Program-made: the position numbers and the translations under genes
The notes under the pieces: generated by a model
The model's input: only the letters and a program-made list of their open reading frames with translations
Told to the model about the DNA's origin: nothing
The model's database searches: none
Assembly: GCA_044226395.1 (NCBI GenBank)
Contig: JBGAHD010000003.1
Span: 930,001 to 994,000 of the forward strand
Reading direction: 5' to 3'
Length of the DNA stretch: 64,000 nucleotides
DNA from: JBGAHD01 sp044226395
Lineage (GTDB): Bacteria > Pseudomonadota > Gammaproteobacteria > Xanthomonadales > Ahniellaceae
In this document: piece by piece, positions 32,868 through 41,700 of the stretch
Layout: every line of letters begins with the position of its first letter
How positions within the stretch are numbered: position 1 is the first letter of the stretch

Positions 32868-35800
32868 GCAAGCCCGTGCCCGTGCTCGATCCGCGCGACA
32901 CCGCGGCCATCGCCTCGCAATTGATCGCGCGCGTGCCTGGCTATCTGCCGCGCTGGACCGGTGTCGCCACCGGCACGGATGCGCCGGGCGACGCCGTGCT
33001 GGAAGTGTTGTCGCGTTATCGCGCGATCTTCGCCGAAGGACTCAACGGCGCGCCCGCGCGGCAGGAGTTGGCTTTTCTCGAAACGCTGGGCAATGCCTTG
33101 CTCGCGGGTCAGCCCGCGCGCGTGCCCCTAGTGTTCGAATTGTTTTCGACCAGCCCGCAGGATGTGTTCCTGCCAGCGCGCAGTCAGGTCGCGGCCAAAT
33201 TGCCGCCGCCGCCGGCCGCGGTCGAAAGCGAGATCGAAGCCAGCGCCGCCACGCGCGAAGCGCCGCGCTTTTTCACCACGCGCACCGTGGCGCTCAGTCG
33301 CGGCCGTGTGGCGGCGCTGTACAGCACCGATCCGCGCGTGGACGCCTACGCCGATCATCTGGCCGACAAGAGCACGGGCTTCGTCGTGTTCGAGAACCTG
33401 CGCGCCGCGCCGCACGAGATGTATTTCGGTCAGGACGAGCTGTTCGCGCTGGCCGGCGCCGCCGAGATCGCGCTGAGCTTCGACATGGCCGGCGGCGATT
33501 TCAACGATCGCTTGTTGATGCTCGAGTGGGAATACCTCAGCACCGACGGCTGGCTGCCGCTCGATGTCGAGGAAGACACGACGCGTCGCCTGACCGTCGA
33601 CGGCCGCGTGCTGCTGCGCAAGCGCTGCGGCCCCGATGCCAAGCGCGACAAGGTCAACGGCATCGAGAGTTTCTGGATTCGCGCGCGCGCCGCCGAAGGT
33701 CCGGCACGCGCGCGCGTGGTCGATGTGCTGACGCAAGGCGTCTTGCTCGATCGCGCTGGCGCCTTGCAACCCGGCGATTGGGTGACGATCGATGGCGAGC
33801 GCAAGGAGCGCGTGATCTCGGCGCGCAATCGCACGATCACCTTCGAACGTCCGCTGACCGAGCTTGAAGCCGACGCGGTGATTCGCGTGGTCGACATCAC
33901 GCCGCCCCTGGGCGCGGCGACCGAGGAGAAGCTCGGTCAGCCGACCCTCGTGGACATGATTCGCGCGCGCGTGGGTTTTTCCAAGACCGAGCTCAAGCCC
34001 GATCGCGCCTTCGCCGATCGGGTCACGCTCGATCTCGACAATGTCTTCTTTCCCTTCAGCCAGCAGCCCGAGCGCTACACCACGTTCTATCTGGCCTGCG
34101 ACGAAGCGTTCTCGCGCGCGGGCGCGGCGGTGGTGCTCGACGTCAAGCTCAAAACCGCGGGCACGGTCGATGCCGGCACGGTGCTGGCGTTCGAGTACTA
34201 CGACGGCACGAGCTGGCATGAGCTGTCGACGTCCTTACCCACGCGCCTGGTCGATGGCACGGACATGTTTCAGCACTCGGGCACGATTGCTTTCACCGCG
34301 CCCGACGATTGGGCTGCCGTTGCGGTGCATGGTCAGAAGCAATTCTGGATGCGCGTGCGCATCGATGCCGGCGGTTACGGCGCGCCCTTGAGCTTGTCGG
34401 TGGTCAATGATTCCAGCGGCAATCCGCAGGTCTCGGCCGCGCCCTCGACCTTGAAGCCACCGGGCATCGCTTCGCTGCGCGCGGCCTATACGTATTCCAC
34501 GCAATCGCGCTTGCTCGATCGGTGCCTGGCCTACAACAACTTCGTGTTCCGCGATCACAGCGAGGATTGTCGCTGGACGCGTCGGCCGTTCGCGCCGATG
34601 ACGCACAATGTCGAGCGCGAGCCGGCCGTGCATCTGGGCTTCGATCAGAAACTGCCGCCGGGCTTGATCAGTTTGTTCGTCGATGTCGATGACAGTGGCG
34701 ATGCCGATGACGAGGGCGCGACGTCGCCCTTCATCTGGGAGTACCGCACGGCCGAAGGCTGGGCCGAACTGACCGTGCTCGACGAGACCGCGGGGCTGCG
34801 TCGTCAGGGCATGATCCAGTTCATCGGGCCTTCCGACGCCGAGGCCATCGAGGGTCTGGGCGGCAAGCTCTATCGCATCCGCGCGCGCTTGAAGAGTGGC
34901 GAGCGCTTGCGCGCCGCGCGCGTGCGCTCGCTGTGGTCGAACGCGGTGTGGGGCACGCAGGGCGAGGCGGTAACGCGCGAGATCGTCGGGCGCTCCGATG
35001 GCAACCCCGATCAAGTGCTCAGCGTGCCGGCGCAACGCGTGCCGGTGCTCGCGGGTGAACTGGTCGAAGTGCGCGAGTGGTCGGGACGCGGCGAGAGCTG
35101 GCGCACGGCGGTCGAGGGCGTGCCCGAGGCCGATCTGCGCTTCGATCGCGATCCGGTGACGCAAGCACCGCGCGCGGTGTGGGTGCGGTGGCAGGCGCGC
35201 GAGCACTTGCTCGAGTCCGGACCCGATGATCGTCACTACGCGCTGGAACGCACGCGCGGTCGCCTGCAGTTCGGCGACGACACGCACGCGCGCATTCCGC
35301 CGGCCGGCGCGCCGGTGGCGCTGTCGTTCACCACCGGCATCGGCGAGAGCGGCAATGTGCCCGCGCGCACCATCACCGAACTGCGCACCGGCGCGGCCTA
35401 TGTGCAAGGCGTGAACAATCCCATCGCCGCCGATGGCGGCGCCGCGCCCGAAGCGACGAACGCCGTGGTCGATCGCGCCACGTTTCGCCTGCGTCATCGC
35501 CAACGCGCGATCGCGCCCGATGACTATGAGTGGCTGGCGCACGAAGCCTCGCCCGCCGTCGCGCGCGCGCGCAGCCTGCGCGTGTGCGGCGAGCACGGCC
35601 GCAAGATGCCGGGCGCGGTGACCGTGGTAATCGTGCCGCGCGGCGGCACGCGTCATCCGCAGCCGAGTCCCGAACTGCGCCGGCAAGTGCGCGATCACCT
35701 CGCGCGCTTCTGTCCGCCCACGGTCGCGCGGCAATTGCGCGTGATCGGGCCGAGCTATGTCGAAGTGGGCGTGGTCGCGCACGTGGTGCTGGCCGAGGTC

Positions 35801-36079
35801 GAGGCCGTGACCACGGTCGAGGCCGCGCTGCGTCGTCGCCTCGATGCGTGGCTGCATCCGGTCACCGGCGGCGATGACGGTCGCGGCTGGCCGTTCGGCG
35901 CGAGCCTGTGTCTGTCGACGGTGGCGAGTCTGATCGAGACCTTACCCGGCCTCGATCACGCCACGCGCGTGGCCTTTCGCGCCGATGGCGCCAATGCCGG
36001 CGACGTGCTGCGTCTGCCGCCCGATGCGTTGCCCGCCGCGGGATCGCACGAAGTGAAGATCGAGCTGCTCGCGCGCTGA
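32864..36079 (+). CDS. large baseplate assembly protein (gpJ-type, Afp11-like)
   Basis: The 1071-residue protein is the first of two TIGR02243-like putative baseplate assembly proteins. The N terminus (about 1-110) reads RDTAAIASQLIARVPGYLPR and is followed by repeated beta-rich modules, such as ATTFYLACDEAFSRAG-like and PFIWEYRTAEGWAELTV. The C-terminal third (about 780-1060) carries the gpJ-type core: RLQFGDDTHARIPPAGAPVA, then RHRQRAIAPDDYEWLAHEAS and PEATNAVVDRATFRLRH. It would build the baseplate wedges linking gp25, hub and fibres. No signal peptide is present. The start overlaps gp25 (ATGA). Confidence 0.9.
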   Translation: MSKPVPVLDPRDTAAIASQLIARVPGYLPRWTGVATGTDAPGDAVLEVLSRYRAIFAEGLNGAPARQELAFLETLGNALLAGQPARVPLVFELFSTSPQDVFLPARSQVAAKLPPPPAAVESEIEASAATREAPRFFTTRTVALSRGRVAALYSTDPRVDAYADHLADKSTGFVVFENLRAAPHEMYFGQDELFALAGAAEIALSFDMAGGDFNDRLLMLEWEYLSTDGWLPLDVEEDTTRRLTVDGRVLLRKRCGPDAKRDKVNGIESFWIRARAAEGPARARVVDVLTQGVLLDRAGALQPGDWVTIDGERKERVISARNRTITFERPLTELEADAVIRVVDITPPLGAATEEKLGQPTLVDMIRARVGFSKTELKPDRAFADRVTLDLDNVFFPFSQQPERYTTFYLACDEAFSRAGAAVVLDVKLKTAGTVDAGTVLAFEYYDGTSWHELSTSLPTRLVDGTDMFQHSGTIAFTAPDDWAAVAVHGQKQFWMRVRIDAGGYGAPLSLSVVNDSSGNPQVSAAPSTLKPPGIASLRAAYTYSTQSRLLDRCLAYNNFVFRDHSEDCRWTRRPFAPMTHNVEREPAVHLGFDQKLPPGLISLFVDVDDSGDADDEGATSPFIWEYRTAEGWAELTVLDETAGLRRQGMIQFIGPSDAEAIEGLGGKLYRIRARLKSGERLRAARVRSLWSNAVWGTQGEAVTREIVGRSDGNPDQVLSVPAQRVPVLAGELVEVREWSGRGESWRTAVEGVPEADLRFDRDPVTQAPRAVWVRWQAREHLLESGPDDRHYALERTRGRLQFGDDTHARIPPAGAPVALSFTTGIGESGNVPARTITELRTGAAYVQGVNNPIAADGGAAPEATNAVVDRATFRLRHRQRAIAPDDYEWLAHEASPAVARARSLRVCGEHGRKMPGAVTVVIVPRGGTRHPQPSPELRRQVRDHLARFCPPTVARQLRVIGPSYVEVGVVAHVVLAEVEAVTTVEAALRRRLDAWLHPVTGGDDGRGWPFGASLCLSTVASLIETLPGLDHATRVAFRADGANAGDVLRLPPDALPAAGSHEVKIELLAR

Positions 36080-36088
36080 GGAAACCCC

Positions 36089-38107
36089 ATGCCCCTGCCG
36101 AAACCGACACTCGACAATCGCACCTTCGACCAACTGGTCGAGGAAGGCCGCGCGCTGATTCCGCGCTTGGCGCCGTCGTGGACCGATCACAACACCTCCG
36201 ATCCGGGCATCACCCTGATCGAGTTGTTCGCGTGGTTGACCGAGATGGATCTCTACCGTCTCGACCGCGTCACCGATGAACAACTGCGCGGTTTCTTGCG
36301 TTTGGTCGGCGCGACGCCGCGCGCGGCCAGTGTCGCGGACACCGTGTTGTTGCTGCGGCCACCGAGTGAATTGCTCCTGGCCGCGGGTCTGCAACTGGGC
36401 GATGCCGCGCGCGCGATCGACTTCGAAACGACCGAGGGGCTGACGCTGTCGACCGCGCGCCTCGACGCCGTGATCACCGCCGCTGGCGAAGACGTGACCG
36501 CGGCCAATGCGAGCGCGCGCGGCTACGCGCCCTTCGCGATGGTGCCGGACGACGATGACGCGTTCTATCTCGGCTTCGACACCGCGCTCGCCACGCCCGA
36601 CGCCGAACTGCAGCTGTGGCTGTGGACCATGACGCCCGCCGCCGATCGCGACACGCGCGAACGGTTGATCGCCGAATGGACCGAAGCGCGCGCCTTGCAA
36701 GCGGCGTGGTGTCCGCCGGGGCTCGCCGATCTGCCGCCGTGGTGGCGACATCACGACGCGCGTCTGCGTTGGGAGTATCACGCCGGCGGCGATGCCTGGA
36801 AGCCCTTGTCGGTGATCGCCGATGAAACGCGCGCGTTGACGCTGAGCGGCCCGATTCGCTTCCGCGCGCCGATGGCGCATGTGCCCGGCGGCGGACCCGA
36901 TGCCACGCGCTATTGGTTGCGCGCGCGCTGGCTTGGTGGTCGCTACGACGACACGCCGCGCGTACGTCGCGTGGGCTTCAACGCCGTGCGCGCGGCGCAT
37001 GCGGCGGCGCGCGGACCGGCCACGCTCGACGTGAGCCTGGGTCGCGCGCGCGCCTGGCATGCGTTCTCGAAGCAAGCCGTCGTGGCGGGCAGCACGCGCT
37101 TCGAGGCGATGCTCGGGACCGATGTGCTTGGGCCCTGGCAAGAAGTGCCGAACTTTGATTTGACCGGTCCGCACGATCGTCACTACGTGCTCGATGCCGA
37201 GCGCGCGCGCGTGAGCTTCGGCGATGGTCGTCGCGGTCGCGTGGTGCCCGCGGGCGCGACGCAGCAGCTGTGGTGGCGCGAAGGCGGCGGCGAAGCGGGC
37301 ACGGTCGCCGCGCATGTGCTCGAACACTGGCGCGACAACGCGCACAACGCCGCCGTGATGCCGGGTTGGGCGGCGATCGCGCCGGTGCTCGCGATCGAGC
37401 AGCCGTTCGCGGCGCTCGGTGGCGCGGCGGCCGAGACGCTCAAGGCCGCGACCGCGCGCGCGATTCGCGCGCTTCGCGCGCCGCTCAAGGCCGTGACGCT
37501 CGAGGATTTCGAAACGCTCGCGCTCGCCGTGCCCGGCGTGCCCGTGGCGCGCGCCCGCGCGCTGGCCGATCGGCATCCGGATTTTCCGTGCTATCGCGCC
37601 GCTGGTTGCGTGACCGTGGTCGTGGTGCCCGAGGCTTCGGGTCAGCGGCCCACGCCGTCGCGCGGGATGCGCGAGGCCGTGCTTCGCTTCCTCGATCGCC
37701 GTCGCGTGCCGACCACCGAGGTCTACGTGATCGAACCGCTGTATCAGCGCGCGCGCGTGGTCGCTTCGGTGCAGGCGCTCGCGGGCTTCGATCCGACGCG
37801 CGTGCGCGCGGCCATCGTCGCGGCCATCGATGCCTACTTTCATCCGCTGCGCGGTGGCCCCGAGGGCTTGGGCTGGCCGATCGGTCGCGACATCTATCGC
37901 AGCGAAATGCTGACGCTTATCGCGGCCGTGCCCGGCGTGGCCTGCGTCAGCGAACTCGGTCTGCAGGGCGAGGGCGACAGCGGCCCGCGCTGCGGCAATT
38001 TATCGATCTGCGACGAGGGCCTGGTGGCCCCCGGCGCGCATGCCATCGAAGTCGCGGGCGCACCGCCGCTTCGCATCGTCGACAGGAGCCAGGGACATGA
38101 CTGCTAA
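36089..38107 (+). CDS. second baseplate assembly protein (gpJ-type, Afp12-like)
   Basis: The 672-residue protein begins PKPTLDNRTFDQLVEEGRAL, followed by IPRLAPSWTDHNTSDPGITL, the hallmark N terminus of eCIS gpJ-type baseplate proteins. It shares with the previous protein the motifs DLTGPHDRHYVLDAERARVS with FGDGRRGRVVPAGA, and the C-terminal DPTRVRAAIVAAIDAYFHPL then GLGWPIGRDIYRSE. The two genes are therefore distant duplicates that form a heteromeric wedge. Its last 11 nt overlap the start of the next gene in another frame, so the two are coupled. Confidence 0.9.
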   Translation: MPLPKPTLDNRTFDQLVEEGRALIPRLAPSWTDHNTSDPGITLIELFAWLTEMDLYRLDRVTDEQLRGFLRLVGATPRAASVADTVLLLRPPSELLLAAGLQLGDAARAIDFETTEGLTLSTARLDAVITAAGEDVTAANASARGYAPFAMVPDDDDAFYLGFDTALATPDAELQLWLWTMTPAADRDTRERLIAEWTEARALQAAWCPPGLADLPPWWRHHDARLRWEYHAGGDAWKPLSVIADETRALTLSGPIRFRAPMAHVPGGGPDATRYWLRARWLGGRYDDTPRVRRVGFNAVRAAHAAARGPATLDVSLGRARAWHAFSKQAVVAGSTRFEAMLGTDVLGPWQEVPNFDLTGPHDRHYVLDAERARVSFGDGRRGRVVPAGATQQLWWREGGGEAGTVAAHVLEHWRDNAHNAAVMPGWAAIAPVLAIEQPFAALGGAAAETLKAATARAIRALRAPLKAVTLEDFETLALAVPGVPVARARALADRHPDFPCYRAAGCVTVVVVPEASGQRPTPSRGMREAVLRFLDRRRVPTTEVYVIEPLYQRARVVASVQALAGFDPTRVRAAIVAAIDAYFHPLRGGPEGLGWPIGRDIYRSEMLTLIAAVPGVACVSELGLQGEGDSGPRCGNLSICDEGLVAPGAHAIEVAGAPPLRIVDRSQGHDC

Positions 38108-39599
38108 CTTCTTCTTCTTCGCCACGCCGCTGGAGCGCTTGAACTACTACAACGCGCAGCGACTGGAAGCGGCGGACTTCCGGCTCGAGCAGCAGTATCA
38201 CTTGCGCGTGCGGCGCATGCTCAACAAGGCGCTGTATTCGGCGGGCATCGCCAAGGGACTGGAGGTGCGGCCGCACGACACCGACAAGCACAAGGTCGTG
38301 GTCACCGCCGGCCTCGCGCTCGATGCCGAAGGCCGCGAGATCATTCTGCTGACCGACACGATCTTTCCCGTCTGCGGCACGCCGCGCACGCCCGAGGGCG
38401 TGCAGTTCGGCAATTACCTGGTGATCTCGTATCGCGAGCAGAAGGTCGCGCCGCAGGTCGATGGCTGCCGCGTCGGTGGCGAGACTTCGGGCAGCGCCGG
38501 CGACTGCGGCTGCGGCGGTAAGTCAAAGAGCGGTGGCGATTGCGGTTGCGGCGGCAAATCGAAAGGTGGCGGCGGTTGCGGTTGCGGCGGTAGCGGCGGC
38601 GGTGGTTGTGGCTGCGGCGGGTCGAGCGCGAGTCAGTCGCTCAGCCGCTCGGTCGATCTGAGCTGGGGCGCGCCTTCGCGCATTCGCGCCGAGCCCGTGC
38701 TGCAGATCCAGGATCAATGGCCGAGCGAATCGTCCGGCAAGGTGCTGCTCGCGCAGATCGTGCTCGACGCGCAGTGCCGCGTCGAGGAGATCAAGTCCGG
38801 CATGCGCCGTCAGGTCACGCCGACGCGGCCGCCGAACACGATTCCGATCAGCCTCGAAGGCGAGAAGGACATCGACAAGGACAACTCCAAGATCCTGACC
38901 TTTCACATCGAAGGCGGTTTTCCCGACAGCGCCACCTTGTATCTGCAAGGCGCCAAGTTCTCGAGCCTCTATTACACCGAGATGGGGCATCACAATCATG
39001 ATCTGACGGTGACGATGGATCCGGCGGCCGCGGCCGGCGCGCACAAGCACACGCTCGATGGCGTGCAAACTTCGGAACAGCCGGGTCATCGCCACACCAT
39101 CGATGCCGACACCGAGGATTCCGGCGGCGCATTGGAACTCGACGATCCCGATCAGCGCAGCACGCTCAACACCCAGGTCAGCCTGGTCGTGAGCGAGGAA
39201 GGCAAGCATCGCCACACCTTCGACCCGGGCACGCAGACCGGCGAGGCCGGTGGCCTGGGCGCGCATTCGCACACGCTGCACGTCGACATCAAGGCCGCGG
39301 GCGTGACCAATGTCAACGCGCGCATGAATCAGTCCGCGCTGACCTGGCCCAACAACGTGCGCGTGATCTTCGACAACCTGACCGACATCACGGCGCAGAT
39401 CATCGCGCAGCTGCAAGCGCGCGATCCGACGTGGACGCAACTCGGCAATGGCAATGCCAATCACGAGTTCGTGCTCAATGGCACGGGCCCGATCGATCTG
39501 CGCCAGTTGGGTTTGGACCTGACGCCGGGCAAGCACACGCTCGAGTTCCGCGTGGGCTCGGGCGGCGGTCAGGTGCATTACAACCTCTACGTGAGCTGA
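38097..39599 (+). CDS. fibre-like eCIS protein with CGCGG cluster and HxH repeats
   Basis: The 500-residue protein starts with a module (about 15-60; NYYNAQRLEAADFRLEQQYH, then MLNKALYSAGIAKGLEV) shared with two later proteins. Residues 135-178 contain four CGCGG units in Gly/Lys/Ser-rich sequence, a likely metal-binding loop. Residues about 298-394 carry five HxH motifs (HNH, HKH, HRH, HRH, HSH), mostly followed by TL, TI or TF. HxH motifs coordinate iron along the needle of the T4 long tail fibre tip (gp37). The C terminus is beta-rich. I infer a peripheral baseplate or fibre component with bound metal; receptor binding is possible but not shown. Confidence 0.7.
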   Translation: MTANFFFFATPLERLNYYNAQRLEAADFRLEQQYHLRVRRMLNKALYSAGIAKGLEVRPHDTDKHKVVVTAGLALDAEGREIILLTDTIFPVCGTPRTPEGVQFGNYLVISYREQKVAPQVDGCRVGGETSGSAGDCGCGGKSKSGGDCGCGGKSKGGGGCGCGGSGGGGCGCGGSSASQSLSRSVDLSWGAPSRIRAEPVLQIQDQWPSESSGKVLLAQIVLDAQCRVEEIKSGMRRQVTPTRPPNTIPISLEGEKDIDKDNSKILTFHIEGGFPDSATLYLQGAKFSSLYYTEMGHHNHDLTVTMDPAAAAGAHKHTLDGVQTSEQPGHRHTIDADTEDSGGALELDDPDQRSTLNTQVSLVVSEEGKHRHTFDPGTQTGEAGGLGAHSHTLHVDIKAAGVTNVNARMNQSALTWPNNVRVIFDNLTDITAQIIAQLQARDPTWTQLGNGNANHEFVLNGTGPIDLRQLGLDLTPGKHTLEFRVGSGGGQVHYNLYVS

Positions 39600-39603
39600 G
39601 GCC

Positions 39604-41691
39604 ATGTATCCGACCTTGCATGCCTTGCTGCGCGATCGTCGCCAGTGGCAGGCCTCGCTGAAGGGCCTGGTCGCCGACGAGGACGGCGTGCTCGCCCCCG
39701 CGAGCGTGCCCGCGCTCGCCGAGGCAGTGAGCTTGCCCGGACCGTTCGCGGTCGCGCCCTCGGGCCTCGCGGCGGCGGCGTGCTGCGGCTTGTTCGTGGC
39801 CGATGCGCGCGCGCGCGTCGTGTGGTATCGCGATGGCTTCTGCCAATCGACCGCGCGCTTGCCCGGCGGCGATTGCGCCGATGCGCCGACCTTCGTCGCG
39901 CCCGCGGGCCTGGCGCTCGATCGTCATCATCTGGCCGTGGCTGATCCGGGCGCGAAGCGCGTGTTGCTGTTCGCGCTGCCGGATCTGCGTCTTGCGCGTA
40001 TCGTCAATCCGGGTCTTCAGTCGCCGGTCGCCGTCGCCTTCGATTCAAAAGGTCGTCTGCTCGTGCTCGATCGGGGCCTGCATCGCATGCTGCGCTTCGA
40101 TGCGCGCGGCGCGATCGATGGCGCGTTCACCGCCTTGATCGCGGCCAGTGGCATCGACCCGCGCGGTTTCGCGGTCGAGGCCGATGACGGTGTGCTGGTC
40201 ACCGATGCCGCGAGCGAGGACGTGTTGCGCTTCGACGAGACCGGCGCGCTGCAAGGTCCGGCACTCAATGCGACCTCGCCATGGCAACCCGATGCGATCG
40301 CGCGTTCGGGCACGCGCGTCTTCGTCGCCGATCGCCTGAGCGGCGCGATCCGCGTGTTCGACGACGGTATCGACATCGGCACGGTCGGCGGTTACATCGG
40401 GCCGGTGTCGGCCTTGGCCGTGGGCGAAGAGGGCACGCTCTACATCAAGCCCGCCGATGACGAGACGGTGTTCACCACGTGCGCGACGCTCGGTCATGCC
40501 ACGCAGGCCGAACTGCTCGCCGGTCCGCTCGACGCGGGCGAGCGCGATGGCTGGGAGCGGCTCGCGATCGCGGTGACGATGCCGGGCGCGTCGCGCGTCG
40601 AACTCGCGGCCTACTTCGCCGACACCGACACGCCGCCCGCGCCGAACGACTGGTTGCCCGCGCCGGCGCACGATGCGCTGCTGATCCACTATCTGTCGCC
40701 GTCATTGCCCGTGCCCCTGCCGCCGCAGCGGCGCTATCTGTGGGTGCGCGTGCGTCTTCAGGTGAATGGCGCGGACGTGCCGACGCTGGCGCAAGTGCAC
40801 GCGGTCACCGCCGACGAGGACTATCGCGAGCATTTGCCCGCGCTTTACGCCGAGAGCGACGCCGACGACACACTCAAGCATTTGCTCGCGCTCGCGCGCA
40901 GCGAGATCGGCGATGGCGAAGCCGCGCTCGGCGCGCTGCCGCAAAGTCTGTCGCCGCCCTTCGCGCGCGCCGACATGCTGCCGTGGCTGGCGCGCTGGCT
41001 CGCCTTCGATCTGCCCGAAGGGCTCGACATCGATGCGCGGCGCGATGTGCTGGCGCGCGTGTGGGATTTGTATCGCCGTCGCGGCACGGTCGCGGGCTTG
41101 ATCGAGTTCATTCACCTCTACACCGGCATCAAGACGCGCGTGGTCGAGTGGTTTCGCCAACGTCACGTGTGGTCGCTCGGCGGCGCGCCGCTGGGTTTCG
41201 CCACGGCGCTGCCGATGGCCGCGGCCGATGGCATGGTCGTGCCGGATTCGACCATTCTCGAGAAAAGCGATCCGGCCTGGGGCTGCGCCGTGCCCGGTCG
41301 CGTGGTCGCGGGTCATGTGGTCGTGGGCGTGGATCGGCCGCTGGCGCGCGGTGATCTGGGCTCGGTGCTATTCGACGACGACGCGCATCGGCTGAGCATT
41401 CTCGTGCCCGCCGGCGCCGCGCGCGATGCCGCGTTGCGCGCGCGGCTGCGCGAGATCGTCGAGGCCGAAGCGCCCGCGCATGTCTTGATCGAAATCTGTT
41501 TCATCGAACCGCGCCTGCGCCTGGGCGTGCAATCGCGCATCGGCATCGACGCCGTGGTCGCCGGCCCCACGGGGCCGATGCGACTGGGCGACGCGGCGCT
41601 GAACGCGGACTCGCGACTGAGCGGCGACACGCCGCGCGGCGCGGGCATCGGGCAGGGCGTCCGCATTGGACGAGATTTGGTACTGGGCTAG
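39604..41691 (+). CDS. beta-propeller/tail protein I fusion
   Basis: The 695-residue protein has two parts. The N-terminal half (about 60-300) has NHL/propeller-type repeats (GLALDRHHLAVADPGAKRVL, AVAFDSKGRLLVLDRGLHRM). The C-terminal half (about 400-690) matches eCIS phage-tail protein I (TIGR02242-like): YREHLPALYAESDADDTLKH, then WLAFDLPEGLDIDARRDVLA and RRRGTVAGLIEFIHLYTGIK. Protein I links the baseplate to fibres. Propeller fusions of this kind occur in some bacterial eCIS loci and could be surface-exposed binding modules. It follows the fibre-like gene by 4 bp and precedes a second propeller protein. Confidence 0.85.
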   Translation: MYPTLHALLRDRRQWQASLKGLVADEDGVLAPASVPALAEAVSLPGPFAVAPSGLAAAACCGLFVADARARVVWYRDGFCQSTARLPGGDCADAPTFVAPAGLALDRHHLAVADPGAKRVLLFALPDLRLARIVNPGLQSPVAVAFDSKGRLLVLDRGLHRMLRFDARGAIDGAFTALIAASGIDPRGFAVEADDGVLVTDAASEDVLRFDETGALQGPALNATSPWQPDAIARSGTRVFVADRLSGAIRVFDDGIDIGTVGGYIGPVSALAVGEEGTLYIKPADDETVFTTCATLGHATQAELLAGPLDAGERDGWERLAIAVTMPGASRVELAAYFADTDTPPAPNDWLPAPAHDALLIHYLSPSLPVPLPPQRRYLWVRVRLQVNGADVPTLAQVHAVTADEDYREHLPALYAESDADDTLKHLLALARSEIGDGEAALGALPQSLSPPFARADMLPWLARWLAFDLPEGLDIDARRDVLARVWDLYRRRGTVAGLIEFIHLYTGIKTRVVEWFRQRHVWSLGGAPLGFATALPMAAADGMVVPDSTILEKSDPAWGCAVPGRVVAGHVVVGVDRPLARGDLGSVLFDDDAHRLSILVPAGAARDAALRARLREIVEAEAPAHVLIEICFIEPRLRLGVQSRIGIDAVVAGPTGPMRLGDAALNADSRLSGDTPRGAGIGQGVRIGRDLVLG

Positions 41692-41700
41692 GAGACCGCC

